Of a stretch of DNA of 64,000 bases, positions 54,746 to 63,696 are shown piece after piece. This stretch comes from Fodinibius sp034521915. GTDB lineage: Bacteria; Bacteroidota; Rhodothermia; Balneolales; Balneolaceae. The position numbers and the translations under genes were made by a program. Location: assembly GCF_034521915.1 (NCBI RefSeq), contig NZ_JAXHLU010000017.1, forward strand, positions 124,001-188,000. The letters run 5' to 3'. The notes under the pieces are model-generated. The model searched no databases. It was given only the letters and a program-made list of their open reading frames with translations, and was not told the DNA's origin. How positions within the stretch are numbered: the stretch's first letter is position 1; each line of letters begins with the position of its first letter.

Positions 54746-55729
54746 TTATGCCATTAATATAGCTACACAAGCCGCATTAACAATATCCTGCCAGCTGCAT
54801 CCCCTAGAGAGATCCATCATGGGTTTGGAAAGTCCCTGCAGAATTGGTCCGGTAGCAGATGCTCCCGCCAGACGTTCCGTAATTTTATAGGCAATATTTC
54901 CAGCATCGAGGTTGGGGAAAATTAGCACATTGGCCTGCCCTTTTAATGGAGAATCAGGGGCCTTGCGTTGCGCCACTTCCGGGACAAAGGCAGCATCAAA
55001 TTGAAGTTCTCCATCAACTTGCAGATCCGGATCTTTTTGTCTGACAATTTTTGTGGCTTCTACCACTAATGCTGTTCGCTCATGTTCTGCACTCCCCTTG
55101 GTAGAAAAAGAAAGCATGGCTACTCTGGGTGTTACTTGTGTCAATAACTGATGTGTTCGAGCCGATTCAATGGCTATATCGGCAAGCTGTTCTGCATCAG
55201 GATATGGGACTACTCCGCAATCGGCATACGTCAGCGGCGGCTGATTTTTAAGTGCCATTAAAAAAGTACTGGATACCGTATTATTTCCCTTACGAATTCC
55301 AATACTGTGAATAGCTGCCCTTATTACTTCGCCTGTAGTAGCGATAGATCCGGCCACACATCCATCGGCAGCTCCCGTTGCTACTAATGTGGCTCCCAGA
55401 TATAGAGGATCTTCCAGCATTGCTGCGGCTTCTTCTCGGGTAATGCCCTTGTGTTTTCTTCTGTCGTATAAATGATCTATTAGAGCCTCCCAATTTTCGG
55501 GCTTATTAATAAAGTAGTCTGACAATTCTTTGGCTATTCTTTTCCCTTCTTTGTTATCTGACGATATGATTTCTTCTCTGTTGCCCAAGAGTTTTACATC
55601 GCAAATGTTCTCTTTAACCAAATACGAAGCTGCCTGCAGCACTCTTGCATCCCATGCTTCGGGAAAGACGATGGTTTTATGCTGTTTAGAAGCTCGTTCA
55701 CGTATTTGTTGAATAATTTCTACATCCAT
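54746..55729 (-). CDS. pta: Phosphate acetyltransferase
   Basis: 327 aa, the short (catalytic domain only) type. IVFPEAWDARVLQAA, the YLGATLVATGAADGCVAGS region, STFLMALKNQPPLTYADCGVVPYP, VTPRVAMLSFSTKGSA and VLIFPNLDAGNIAYK. Makes acetyl-CoA from acetyl phosphate or the reverse. No acetate kinase gene is next to it here. Located 10 bp after the EamA gene. Confidence 0.88.
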   Translation of the reverse strand: MDVEIIQQIRERASKQHKTIVFPEAWDARVLQAASYLVKENICDVKLLGNREEIISSDNKEGKRIAKELSDYFINKPENWEALIDHLYDRRKHKGITREEAAAMLEDPLYLGATLVATGAADGCVAGSIATTGEVIRAAIHSIGIRKGNNTVSSTFLMALKNQPPLTYADCGVVPYPDAEQLADIAIESARTHQLLTQVTPRVAMLSFSTKGSAEHERTALVVEATKIVRQKDPDLQVDGELQFDAAFVPEVAQRKAPDSPLKGQANVLIFPNLDAGNIAYKITERLAGASATGPILQGLSKPMMDLSRGCSWQDIVNAACVAILMA

Positions 55730-55739
55730 GGTGTCAGTA

Positions 55740-56597
55740 TTACATCAAAAGTATAATTGCAATAACGGCCGTTGCTATGCCGACCCATTGTTTTGTTGAA
55801 ACACTATCATTCCAAATAATTAAACCCAGAAACGTGCCTCCCAACACATTAAGAATGTTAACAACAGGATAAGCTATAGAACCACTGATGCCGCCCAGTG
55901 CATAAATTAAAAAGATTGATGAATATAAATTAGGAATTCCGATAGCTGCCCCCAATAATGCTTCTTTTTTGGTAATAAGCGGCCCCTTTCGAATGAGTGC
56001 TATAATTAATCCAATAATAAAAGCTCCTAAAAAGACCAATCCCATAAAGGTAAGCTCATTGAGATTAGTACTAAATTCCTCTTCATATATTTTGAGGGAA
56101 GCATCCGCAAAGCCGGATAATACGAAGATTAATATTAACAACCAGGATGCACTTACTGAGCCAATTTTAATGTTGTTCTTTTTGGGAATAAGCAACAACA
56201 TAGCTCCAAAAACACCAAGAATACCCGCAATTTTAAGTCCGTTCAAGTACTCGGCATACCAATAGATCGATATTACGACGGGTATCAGCAAAGACAATCG
56301 CATAGCAGCAATGGTAATCCCCACTCCATTTGTGTGAACCGATTTACTGTATGCTACAAAATTACCAATAAAAAAGGCCCCAACGATAATACAGAACAAT
56401 ATGAGAATAGTTGATTGGCTCACAAAAGATGATGTCATACTACCATCGAATCCTACAAACAAGGCAAAAACTGCCGCTACTATATAATTAACCGTGAGCG
56501 TATTGAGGGTACGCAGATTTTTTGTTTCAGTAACTTTTAGCAGGTGGGCAATAGTGAGAGAGCATACCGAACTTAAAACCAGGAATACGTACGCCAT
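55740..56597 (-). CDS. EamA-like DMT-superfamily transporter
   Basis: 285 aa, ten hydrophobic segments in two EamA-like halves, with a short polar middle. AYPVVNILNVLGGTFLGLIIW near the end is typical of the superfamily. It exports or imports a metabolite of unknown type. ATG overlaps the stop of the caspase-like lipoprotein by one base (TAATG). Confidence 0.78.
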   Translation of the reverse strand: MAYVFLVLSSVCSLTIAHLLKVTETKNLRTLNTLTVNYIVAAVFALFVGFDGSMTSSFVSQSTILILFCIIVGAFFIGNFVAYSKSVHTNGVGITIAAMRLSLLIPVVISIYWYAEYLNGLKIAGILGVFGAMLLLIPKKNNIKIGSVSASWLLILIFVLSGFADASLKIYEEEFSTNLNELTFMGLVFLGAFIIGLIIALIRKGPLITKKEALLGAAIGIPNLYSSIFLIYALGGISGSIAYPVVNILNVLGGTFLGLIIWNDSVSTKQWVGIATAVIAIILLM

Positions 56598-58354
56598 TAT
56601 TGTCCGGCTAAATTCAGTTGCGTATTGCCGAGCAGCAATGGATTCTGCGGTCGATCAAAAAGCCTTCGAGAAGTGTAAGACACATTGCGCTCAAGATATT
56701 GATAGATATCCGAAAGTACCGTTCTACGTTCTTGAAGCGCTTTAGCAAAAAAGTATGGGAAAATATGATGCTTTTTATCCTCTCTATCACCTGACATGTA
56801 TAAACGGGATGGATTATTTAACTGTGATCCCATAAGAACCGAACTGTTGGAATTTTTTGACAGTAACGGCGAAACATTGCTTTCGATTATATCCCGCATT
56901 TCGTTTTCAGAGAACGATTTTTCACTACTTTCTCTTGCAAAATCTATATCACTTAATACCACTGTTTTTTGGGATGAAATATCACCAATTCGACTAAATA
57001 TATCTGATACTGCTATTGTGGAATCTGATTGAGTATTGGAGGATACCGTTAAAAACTGCAACTTTCGCTGTTCTTTATCTATAGCACCATATCCGCTAAC
57101 GTATACAAACAGCTCGGTACTATCATTAGCTGTTGACCGCAATGTAGAAAGTAGTGTATTAAGGCTGTCACTGTTACTTATATCTGCCAGTTGATAGATA
57201 TTTTCTTCAGAATAACCCAATGCATTTTGAAGATAGGTATGTATCAAGCGCCCGTCGCGTAGTGCATAATTACGTTCTCCGAGCGTATCAGCATAGTTTT
57301 GGTTTATTACCAATAGTGCCTTGGCATTGGGATTTTGATCACGAAGCATTGGAATATTACTTTCGACATCAATTTCACCGAAAGGAACCCTGGGAACGGT
57401 CACAACCTGATCCTCGACCTCATAGTCTTCCGACCGCCATATAATACTGGCATCCGATTTTTTAATATACGTTTCAGATATCCCGTACATCACCTGATAC
57501 CAGTCATCGTTAATACTGCTAATTTTAAGCTGGCTTCCCTCAACAAGATCTGCAAGTACATTGTCGGCATTCTCCTGCGGGCTATTGCGCAATGCTGTAA
57601 TTTGCTCGTTAATGACAGCATAAGGTTGTAAAACGGAATCTATGGCATAATTATAACGATACAGCGAGTCGGCAAATAGCACTTCAACCGTAGTATTTCC
57701 AACATTTTGGCCCGACAGTTTTAAATTATTCAGCACATTCCCAATTGGAATATTAAGCACTCCATTAGTAATATCCTGGTTGCTATCCTCAAAAATAATT
57801 AGATCGTTATATAGCATATAAACCGATGCAGAAGTATCAACTTTGGCATCGGCTTTTACGGTATCAACTTCTACCGTAGTACCGGTAGTTCTCTTGTAAC
57901 GCTCCTCTCCCGTCGGACGTGGTTCGCCCACAGGTTTCATATTTAGGAACCCTGATGCAAGCATTAAAGCACTTATCCCATTTAGGGTCCACCTTTTTGC
58001 TGATGAGGAATGCTTGCCAAAATCAGCAATATTTGCCAGGTAAAATGCCATTGCTGCGCCACCAACACCCAATGCCATTACCCCTGGCCGCAATCTATAA
58101 TCCTGGATATTGCGCTGCATTAATACGCGCTGTGTATATTCATATTCAACTTCGGAGAAAAGTGCTAACGACAAGACCGGATTATCGGGCGTTACCTTTT
58201 CAGTTTGCTGTAGAAAGTAATTTTCCTCCACTATCTCAAAGTCAGAACGGTCAATGGATTCCTTTTCTTTGACAGTCCAGCGAGCACTGGTACAGGATCC
58301 CAAAAAGGAAAGCAAAATTGATGCTAATAATATGTAGTGTAACTTTTTCAACAA
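56597..58354 (-). CDS. Lipoprotein with SH3-like and catalytically dead caspase-like domains
   Basis: 585 aa, TTG start 3 bp after the upstream stop. Lipobox LGSC (Cys21); a hydrophobic segment (about 92-110) and a second (about 125-140); an SH3b-like part (about 260-305, DLVEGSQLKISSINDDWYQV); then a C14 caspase-like domain (about 343-580). The fold elements match: NYALRDGRLIHTYLQNALGY, LFVYVSGYGAID, KTVVLSDIDFARE, and FPYFFAKALQERR with QNPLLLGN. But the catalytic His (SGHGA) is Tyr422 and the catalytic Cys (DACxS) is Asp471, so it should not be a protease. Likely an outer-membrane-associated sensor or scaffold. Neighbours are an Omp85-like barrel upstream and an EamA exporter downstream. 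Confidence 0.72.
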   Translation of the reverse strand: MLKKLHYILLASILLSFLGSCTSARWTVKEKESIDRSDFEIVEENYFLQQTEKVTPDNPVLSLALFSEVEYEYTQRVLMQRNIQDYRLRPGVMALGVGGAAMAFYLANIADFGKHSSSAKRWTLNGISALMLASGFLNMKPVGEPRPTGEERYKRTTGTTVEVDTVKADAKVDTSASVYMLYNDLIIFEDSNQDITNGVLNIPIGNVLNNLKLSGQNVGNTTVEVLFADSLYRYNYAIDSVLQPYAVINEQITALRNSPQENADNVLADLVEGSQLKISSINDDWYQVMYGISETYIKKSDASIIWRSEDYEVEDQVVTVPRVPFGEIDVESNIPMLRDQNPNAKALLVINQNYADTLGERNYALRDGRLIHTYLQNALGYSEENIYQLADISNSDSLNTLLSTLRSTANDSTELFVYVSGYGAIDKEQRKLQFLTVSSNTQSDSTIAVSDIFSRIGDISSQKTVVLSDIDFARESSEKSFSENEMRDIIESNVSPLLSKNSNSSVLMGSQLNNPSRLYMSGDREDKKHHIFPYFFAKALQERRTVLSDIYQYLERNVSYTSRRLFDRPQNPLLLGNTQLNLAGQ

Positions 58355-58357
58355 TTA

Positions 58358-59605
58358 TTACAGTGATATTGTAGCTCCTATGCCGAATACCTGCCGAAAT
58401 TTAAATGCATTTTCGGTCCCCGGATGGGAAAGCCAAAAAGGCATATCGTAACGCAAAACTAAGCCTCGTGATTTTCCAAGATAATCAGGAATATCAATTG
58501 ACAATAAAAAACCGAGTCCTGCATCAGACAACAGATTGTTTTCCTCAATACTCGTTAGCCCAAGTGATGTTCCCGAATCCCAAAATAAATATGATCGAAG
58601 ATCAACCAGGCCACCAATCACGGGAATATCTTTCAGTCCGTTATCTAACGGATTAGGATAATCAAATTCAAGATTAAGGGCTGAAATCGATGTGTAAAAC
58701 GGTACATTCCCATTATTCAATGATTGAATATCGTTCTTTAGATATCCTCTTAAACCCGGCCCACCTGTGACCTGAATATTTCCAATTTGCATCCATGAAG
58801 GTGGAATAGTACCCCGTGCTCTGGTAAGTCCGCTCTCCATCCAGTATCGGGGAGATCGAAAACTATGAGTGAACAAATACTCGGGAGCTGTATTATCAGT
58901 GGCAAAGCCAGAGTACAATCGCCCGGAGAGTGAAAATTGTTCAGAAAAATCAATTTTTTGTCGGAGAATAACCTCACTGCGCAAAAAGCGATCAGCTTCG
59001 CCTGCTATATTTGCATCTGCTGTAAGAGAAATAGCATATCTCCCAAGTCCATTTACATCAGTCAAATCAAAAGTGGCATTTGCTAAATACAACCACTTAT
59101 TTTGCCATAGTTGCTTATACAACAGGTAATCTTCGTTAAATCGATGCTCTCCTCTAACACCTATCGCTAACTCCTTGTAATTCATTTCATTAAAGCCGGT
59201 CTGCCAACGTTTGTTAAAGGTTAGACCATGTATTTGAAATCCGGTGCGATAGGATGTTCTTGCAGAGATACTTCCTTCATTCCCGAAATCTGAAATTGCA
59301 GGAATTGGTTCGGTGTATTTTATGTAATATGAAATTGGTTCGTTTGGAAAGTTCGTACCAAGCCAAAGTCCGGCATTCAATCGATGTGGGCCGTCCCCAA
59401 AAGACCCTGGTACCTGACCACGAAGACGTATTCCTATTCGAATACCATCCACACTATTATACCACGCATCAGGAGCTGGCAAAAGCTCATAGGAGGATTC
59501 GTTATCTTGTGCATGCGATTCATTGGGAATTGAAATCACACCAATAACAAGAACAAAAAATAGTGTTATACAACGATAAAACGATTTTACAATTCTATTA
59601 TCCAC
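58358..59605 (-). CDS. Outer-membrane beta-barrel protein (Omp85/BamA-like C-terminal barrel)
   Basis: 415 aa. GTG start overlapping the NUDIX gene stop; signal peptide ends ESHAQ near residue 33. Alternating strands throughout and a C-terminus of the barrel type. GGPGLRGYLKND near residue 280 resembles the RGY/F motif of Omp85 barrels, and DAGLGFLLSIDIP the late G-x-G-x-D/P strand. No POTRA domains are seen, so only the barrel part is here. May work with the caspase-like lipoprotein encoded next. Confidence 0.65.
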   Translation of the reverse strand: MDNRIVKSFYRCITLFFVLVIGVISIPNESHAQDNESSYELLPAPDAWYNSVDGIRIGIRLRGQVPGSFGDGPHRLNAGLWLGTNFPNEPISYYIKYTEPIPAISDFGNEGSISARTSYRTGFQIHGLTFNKRWQTGFNEMNYKELAIGVRGEHRFNEDYLLYKQLWQNKWLYLANATFDLTDVNGLGRYAISLTADANIAGEADRFLRSEVILRQKIDFSEQFSLSGRLYSGFATDNTAPEYLFTHSFRSPRYWMESGLTRARGTIPPSWMQIGNIQVTGGPGLRGYLKNDIQSLNNGNVPFYTSISALNLEFDYPNPLDNGLKDIPVIGGLVDLRSYLFWDSGTSLGLTSIEENNLLSDAGLGFLLSIDIPDYLGKSRGLVLRYDMPFWLSHPGTENAFKFRQVFGIGATISL

Positions 59606-60036
59606 TCGTTTAAAATTTGTTTAGATATTACGATATCAGCTAATAATTTCATTAGCCGTATCTGCTCCGGCCATTGAATATAGGTATCTAACTCATCTTC
59701 GGAAATCCATTTCCAGCTAGCATGTTCGTGATTCAACGTTATGGCTGACTCTTTATTTACTTCAGCACCAAAAGCTGGAATCTGTAAAATCCTATCACTA
59801 TCGGGATCATAAAATTGATTCACTGAAGGAATTGACCAAAAAAGATCGGGCGACAGACCTGTTTCTTCTTTCAGTTCTCTTAAAGCCGCATTATAATAGG
59901 TTTCTTTGGGATTCACTTTACCGCCAATCATTCGCCATTGATGAGCATATTGTACATCAGCTGCGCGTTTAAAAATAAGGAATTCAACCTCGTTCTGTTC
60001 TCTTTGGTATGGATATACGTCAACGAGGCGTTTCAT
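59587..60036 (-). CDS. NUDIX hydrolase
   Basis: 149 aa. Nudix box G-K-V-N-P-K-E-(x7)-R-E-L-K-E-E-T-G-L in residues about 39-61, then LSPDLFWSIPSVNQFYD. Resembles nucleotide pyrophosphohydrolases such as the dihydroneopterin triphosphate or dATP type, but substrate is not fixed. Eleven bp after the uxs stop. Confidence 0.82.
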   Translation of the reverse strand: MKRLVDVYPYQREQNEVEFLIFKRAADVQYAHQWRMIGGKVNPKETYYNAALRELKEETGLSPDLFWSIPSVNQFYDPDSDRILQIPAFGAEVNKESAITLNHEHASWKWISEDELDTYIQWPEQIRLMKLLADIVISKQILNEWIIEL

Positions 60037-60047
60037 ATTATGATATG

Positions 60048-61010
60048 TCAGGAATCCAGCACTTTTTTCTTAAAGTACTCCAAAGCCAGAGACAAACCTT
60101 CCCTGCGGTCATAGGTTGGCTCCCAATCCAGTACTTCTTTAGCACGACTGATATCAGGCTGACGGACTTGCGGATCGTCTTTGGGTAACTCTTCGAAGAT
60201 GATTTCGCTGTCACTGTCGGTAAGCTCAATGATCTCTTTGGCAAACTCCAGGATCGTAATCTCCTCGGGATTACCGATATTTATTGGCTCAACATAATCC
60301 GATTGCGAAAGTCGCCAAACTCCTTCCACGAGATCATCCACATACATAAACGAACGGGTTTGAGAACCATCTCCATAAACGGTTATTGGATTGCCCCGTA
60401 ATGCCTGTCGCATAAAGGTTGGAAGTGCACGGCCGTCATGCAGACGCATTCGTGATCCATAGGTATTAAAAATGCGTACAATTCGCGTCTCAATGCCATG
60501 ATAACGGTGATATGCCATTGACATCGCTTCGGCAAAACGTTTAGCCTCATCATACACTCCGCGATGTCCTATTGGATTTACATTGCCCCAATAATTTTCT
60601 TTCTGTGGATGCGTGAGCGGATCGCCATACACCTCACTGGTAGAAGCGAGCAAAAACCGGGCATCTTTTTCTTTGGCCAGTCCCAGTGCTTTGTGAGTCC
60701 CCAGCGAACCCACTTTCAGGGTTTGAATGGGCATCTCAAGATAATCTACGGGAGAGGCGGGCGAAGCAAAATGCAGAATTAAATCCAAATCACCCTTAAC
60801 ATGGATAAAGTTTGTTACATCGTGATTAACAAATTCGAATGATTTATTCCCCATCAAATGAGCGATATTGTCTGCACTCCCTGTAAGGAGATTATCCATG
60901 CAGATAACCTCGTAGCCTTCTTTCAGGTAACGGTCACATAAATGAGAACCTAAAAATCCTGCTCCTCCGGTAATTAGAACTCGTTTTTTCTTAGATATAG
61001 CGTCGGACAA
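60048..61010 (-). CDS. UDP-glucuronate decarboxylase (UXS) / NAD-dependent epimerase
   Basis: 320 aa, TTG start (no ATG between it and the upstream stop). TGGAGFLGSHLCD, HFASPASPVDY, STSEVYGDPLTHPQ, active Tyr153/Lys157 in YDEAKRFAE, and RIFNTYGSRMRLHDGR, all close to UDP-xylose synthase. It turns UDP-glucuronate, made by the neighbouring ugd product, into UDP-xylose for glycans. 71 bp after ugd. Confidence 0.87.
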   Translation of the reverse strand: MSDAISKKKRVLITGGAGFLGSHLCDRYLKEGYEVICMDNLLTGSADNIAHLMGNKSFEFVNHDVTNFIHVKGDLDLILHFASPASPVDYLEMPIQTLKVGSLGTHKALGLAKEKDARFLLASTSEVYGDPLTHPQKENYWGNVNPIGHRGVYDEAKRFAEAMSMAYHRYHGIETRIVRIFNTYGSRMRLHDGRALPTFMRQALRGNPITVYGDGSQTRSFMYVDDLVEGVWRLSQSDYVEPINIGNPEEITILEFAKEIIELTDSDSEIIFEELPKDDPQVRQPDISRAKEVLDWEPTYDRREGLSLALEYFKKKVLDS

Positions 61011-61081
61011 AATAGATAACTTTAAATTAATGGAAAGGAATTACTGGGGATCATTTTTTCTTAAACCAGTCCCCAGAGATA

Positions 61082-62446
61082 TTATTCTTTATTTTCGCCG
61101 ACAGCCTTTTTCTTATCCACATTAATGGCCGGTCTTCCCACACTGATGTAGGTGATCCCGGCTTTTTCAGCGCGGTTAAGATCGTAGAGATTACGTCCGT
61201 CAAAGATCACCGGCGTTTTCATTTCATCGGCGAAATTATCGACGGTGGGCCGGCGGAACTCGTTCCATTCGGTGCAGATCACCAGCGCGTCGACATTGTC
61301 GAGGGCCTCTTGTTGATTATGGACGAAGGTGGTCGCCTCGAGCACCTGTGGGCTGGTGGCCTGCTTGAAGGTGCCAATGGCTTCGGGATCGTAGGCCAGC
61401 AGGGTGGCACCGCGTTTTACCAGCTCCTCGGCAATATACAGGGCCGGAGCCTCGCGGATGTCGTCGGTTTCGGGCTTAAAGGATAGCCCCCACATGCCAA
61501 AGGTTTTCCCCGAGAAGTCGTCGGTTTCGTAGTAGTCTTCCATCTTTTTGACAATCGACACCTTCTGGGCATCATTGACCTGCATGACGGAGTCCACAAT
61601 TTTAAAGTCGTAGCCGTACTGGCCGGCCGTGTGATGGATGGCTTCGACATCTTTGGGGAAACAGCTGCCCCCGTAACCAATGCCGGCAAACAGGAAACGC
61701 TTGCCGATGCGGGAGTCGGTGCCGATGCCGCGGCGGATGTTATCAACATTGGCGCCGACCTTCTCGCAGATGTTGGCCATCTCGTTCATAAAGGTGATCT
61801 TGGTGGCCAGCATCGCATTGGCGGCGTACTTGGTCAGCTCGGCGCTGCGGCGGTCCATGGTGATGATGGGATTGCCCGAGCGGACAAACGGCTCGTAAAG
61901 CGTGGTCATAATCTCGGCGGCCTCGTCGCTGTCGGTGCCAATTACTACGCGCTCGGGATATTTAAAGTCTTCCACAGCGGCCCCTTCCTTCAGAAATTCG
62001 GGGTTGGAGACCACATCAAACAGCGCTCGGTCGACCTTGTCGGCAATAAGCTCCTCGACGCGGTCGCCGGTGCCCACGGGGACGGTCGATTTGTTAACGA
62101 CCACCGTATAGTCGTCGATGAGCGGGCCGAGCTCGCTGGCCACTTGCATGACGGCGCTCAGGTCGGCCTGACCGTCGCCGCCGGGCGGGGTCGGCAGGCA
62201 CAGAAACACGATATCGGCCTCAGGCACCGCCTCGGTAATGTCGGTGGTAAAATGCAGGCGATCCTCGCGCTGGCTGCGGGCGAAGATCGTCTCCAGGCCC
62301 GGCTCGTAAATCGGGATCTGGCCGTCTTTTAATTGTTCTACTTTCTGCTGGTCAATATCGACACATGTGACGTTGTTTCCGGAATCGGCGAAACAAGTCC
62401 CGCTGACCAGCCCCACATATCCCGTTCCTATAACTGCTAAGTTCAT
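61082..62446 (-). CDS. UDP-glucose 6-dehydrogenase (GC-rich mosaic gene)
   Basis: 454 aa. Rossmann GTGYVGLVSGTCFADSGN, PTPPGGDGQADLSAV, NKSTVPVGTGDRVEEL, NPEFLKEGAAVEDF and catalytic Cys262 in GIGYGGSCFPKDVEAI; complete. Makes UDP-glucuronate, used by the next gene. The codons from about residue 40 to 445 are far richer in G and C than both ends of the gene and both neighbours (43 of 60 bases at 62161-62220 are G/C), so the middle looks imported by homologous recombination. The protein itself is normal. Confidence 0.9.
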   Translation of the reverse strand: MNLAVIGTGYVGLVSGTCFADSGNNVTCVDIDQQKVEQLKDGQIPIYEPGLETIFARSQREDRLHFTTDITEAVPEADIVFLCLPTPPGGDGQADLSAVMQVASELGPLIDDYTVVVNKSTVPVGTGDRVEELIADKVDRALFDVVSNPEFLKEGAAVEDFKYPERVVIGTDSDEAAEIMTTLYEPFVRSGNPIITMDRRSAELTKYAANAMLATKITFMNEMANICEKVGANVDNIRRGIGTDSRIGKRFLFAGIGYGGSCFPKDVEAIHHTAGQYGYDFKIVDSVMQVNDAQKVSIVKKMEDYYETDDFSGKTFGMWGLSFKPETDDIREAPALYIAEELVKRGATLLAYDPEAIGTFKQATSPQVLEATTFVHNQQEALDNVDALVICTEWNEFRRPTVDNFADEMKTPVIFDGRNLYDLNRAEKAGITYISVGRPAINVDKKKAVGENKE

Positions 62447-62450
62447 TTAC

Positions 62451-62921
62451 TTATCGCTCTATATCTTTAACTTCTAATTTTAGTTTTCCGGCAGGAACGT
62501 CTACTTCGAACGTTTCTCCGATCTCTCTACCAAGGATGGCTTTTCCAATTGGTGAATCAACTGAAATTTTATTCTTTTTAAAGTTCGCCTCATCCTTTGA
62601 TACAAGAGTATATTTGACCTCTTTATCTACATTATGGTTGTAGATAGTTATCGTTGAAAGCAAATAGGCTTTATCTGTTTTAATGTCTTCCTCATCAAGT
62701 ATGCGGGCATTTGCAAGGGCGTTCTCGAGCTCGGCAATTCTTTTTTCAAGCATGCCCTGTGCTTCTTTAGCCGCATCGTATTCAGCATTTTCGCTTAAGT
62801 CTCCCTTTGCCCGTGCCTCAGCAATTTCCTCGGCAATTTCTTTTCGTCCCCGGGTCTTTAAATCATGTAATTCTTCTTCAAGTTTCTCGTATCCTTCTCG
62901 TGATAGATAATTCTTATCCAC
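62451..62921 (-). CDS. greA: Transcription elongation factor GreA
   Basis: 156 aa with GTG start. N-terminal coiled coil (LSREGYEKLEEELHDLK and SENAEYDAAKEAQG with the two acidic tip residues) and the C-terminal FKBP-like domain. Rescues backtracked RNA polymerase. Its own promoter is at 62955-62984. Confidence 0.93.
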   Translation of the reverse strand: MDKNYLSREGYEKLEEELHDLKTRGRKEIAEEIAEARAKGDLSENAEYDAAKEAQGMLEKRIAELENALANARILDEEDIKTDKAYLLSTITIYNHNVDKEVKYTLVSKDEANFKKNKISVDSPIGKAILGREIGETFEVDVPAGKLKLEVKDIER

Positions 62922-62954
62922 GGTACTTTTCTTTGATTTAAATCATTGTTTGCG

Positions 62955-62984
62955 CAAATTTATAAATAATAAATGCCAGCCAAA
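62955..62984 (-). promoter_or_regulatory. Bacteroidota-type promoter for greA
   Basis: On the minus strand TTTG (62984-62981), 18-nt spacer, TAAATTTG (62962-62955), both elements full matches to the consensus. The leader would be about 27 nt. Confidence 0.6.
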
Positions 62985-63187
62985 CAAGCTGACACCATTC
63001 TCTATAAAGAGCCTTAAAATACCATGATTTACACTCTGTTTCCAAATCTAAATTAGTATGAACTTTGTCATTTATTAGGAGACCTTGAATATAAACCGGA
63101 CTGTATATTTTGCTAGACGTTAAACTAAGTTATAGATTGGTGTTTTCAAGATCGTTTTATCCACAGAAAAAGAACGCTTATAACAAT

Positions 63188-63505
63188 ATGAATGAACATC
63201 AAAATATCGTAGTTGCCACAGTAGTTTGTGGGCTGATATTAATTATTGTATATCTTTGTCCGTGGCATATTGAGTCTTCAAGCGAAATAAAATGGAGCCC
63301 GATTTACCAACAGCCTATTACGTATGAGCGCACCTATGGCGGTGACTACGGACGTGATGGTGGTTCACAGTTAACATCAGAGAATGCCGAAATTGCATAT
63401 GGTATTCTCATTATTGAAATAGCTGTACTTTTAGCAGTCGGGGGACTTCTGTATTTATTCTTTTCAGATCCCGCTATGGAAAAGGAAGATCTGCCAGAGG
63501 AATAA
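63188..63505 (+). CDS. Small membrane protein (105 aa)
   Basis: From the ATG at 63188; a longer frame from TTG 63110 is less likely. Two hydrophobic segments (about 8-24 and 72-92), the loop between them rich in Tyr and Gly, with an acidic C-terminus. Family not recognised. It is alone between greA and the methyltransferase gene. Confidence 0.55.
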   Translation: MNEHQNIVVATVVCGLILIIVYLCPWHIESSSEIKWSPIYQQPITYERTYGGDYGRDGGSQLTSENAEIAYGILIIEIAVLLAVGGLLYLFFSDPAMEKEDLPEE

Positions 63506-63696
63506 CATTTAGAACTATCAATATTATATCTATATCAAGGATAAGGAACCCAAATAATATATTGACTCAATATCCAACCTCTTATTTCTAAAATTCCTCT
63601 TCCAATCTCCTGACTCTCTCCTCAACTACCATTATCATCATGCAATTACTATTTTAGCACTGCTTTTTAATATTCCTATCAAATCATCTAAAGCTG

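Noticed and set aside
61631..62332. Plus-strand open frame of 233 codons opposite ugd
   Set aside because: It is the mirror of GC-rich ugd codons, where stops are rare; the product is low-complexity and ugd is complete on the other strand.
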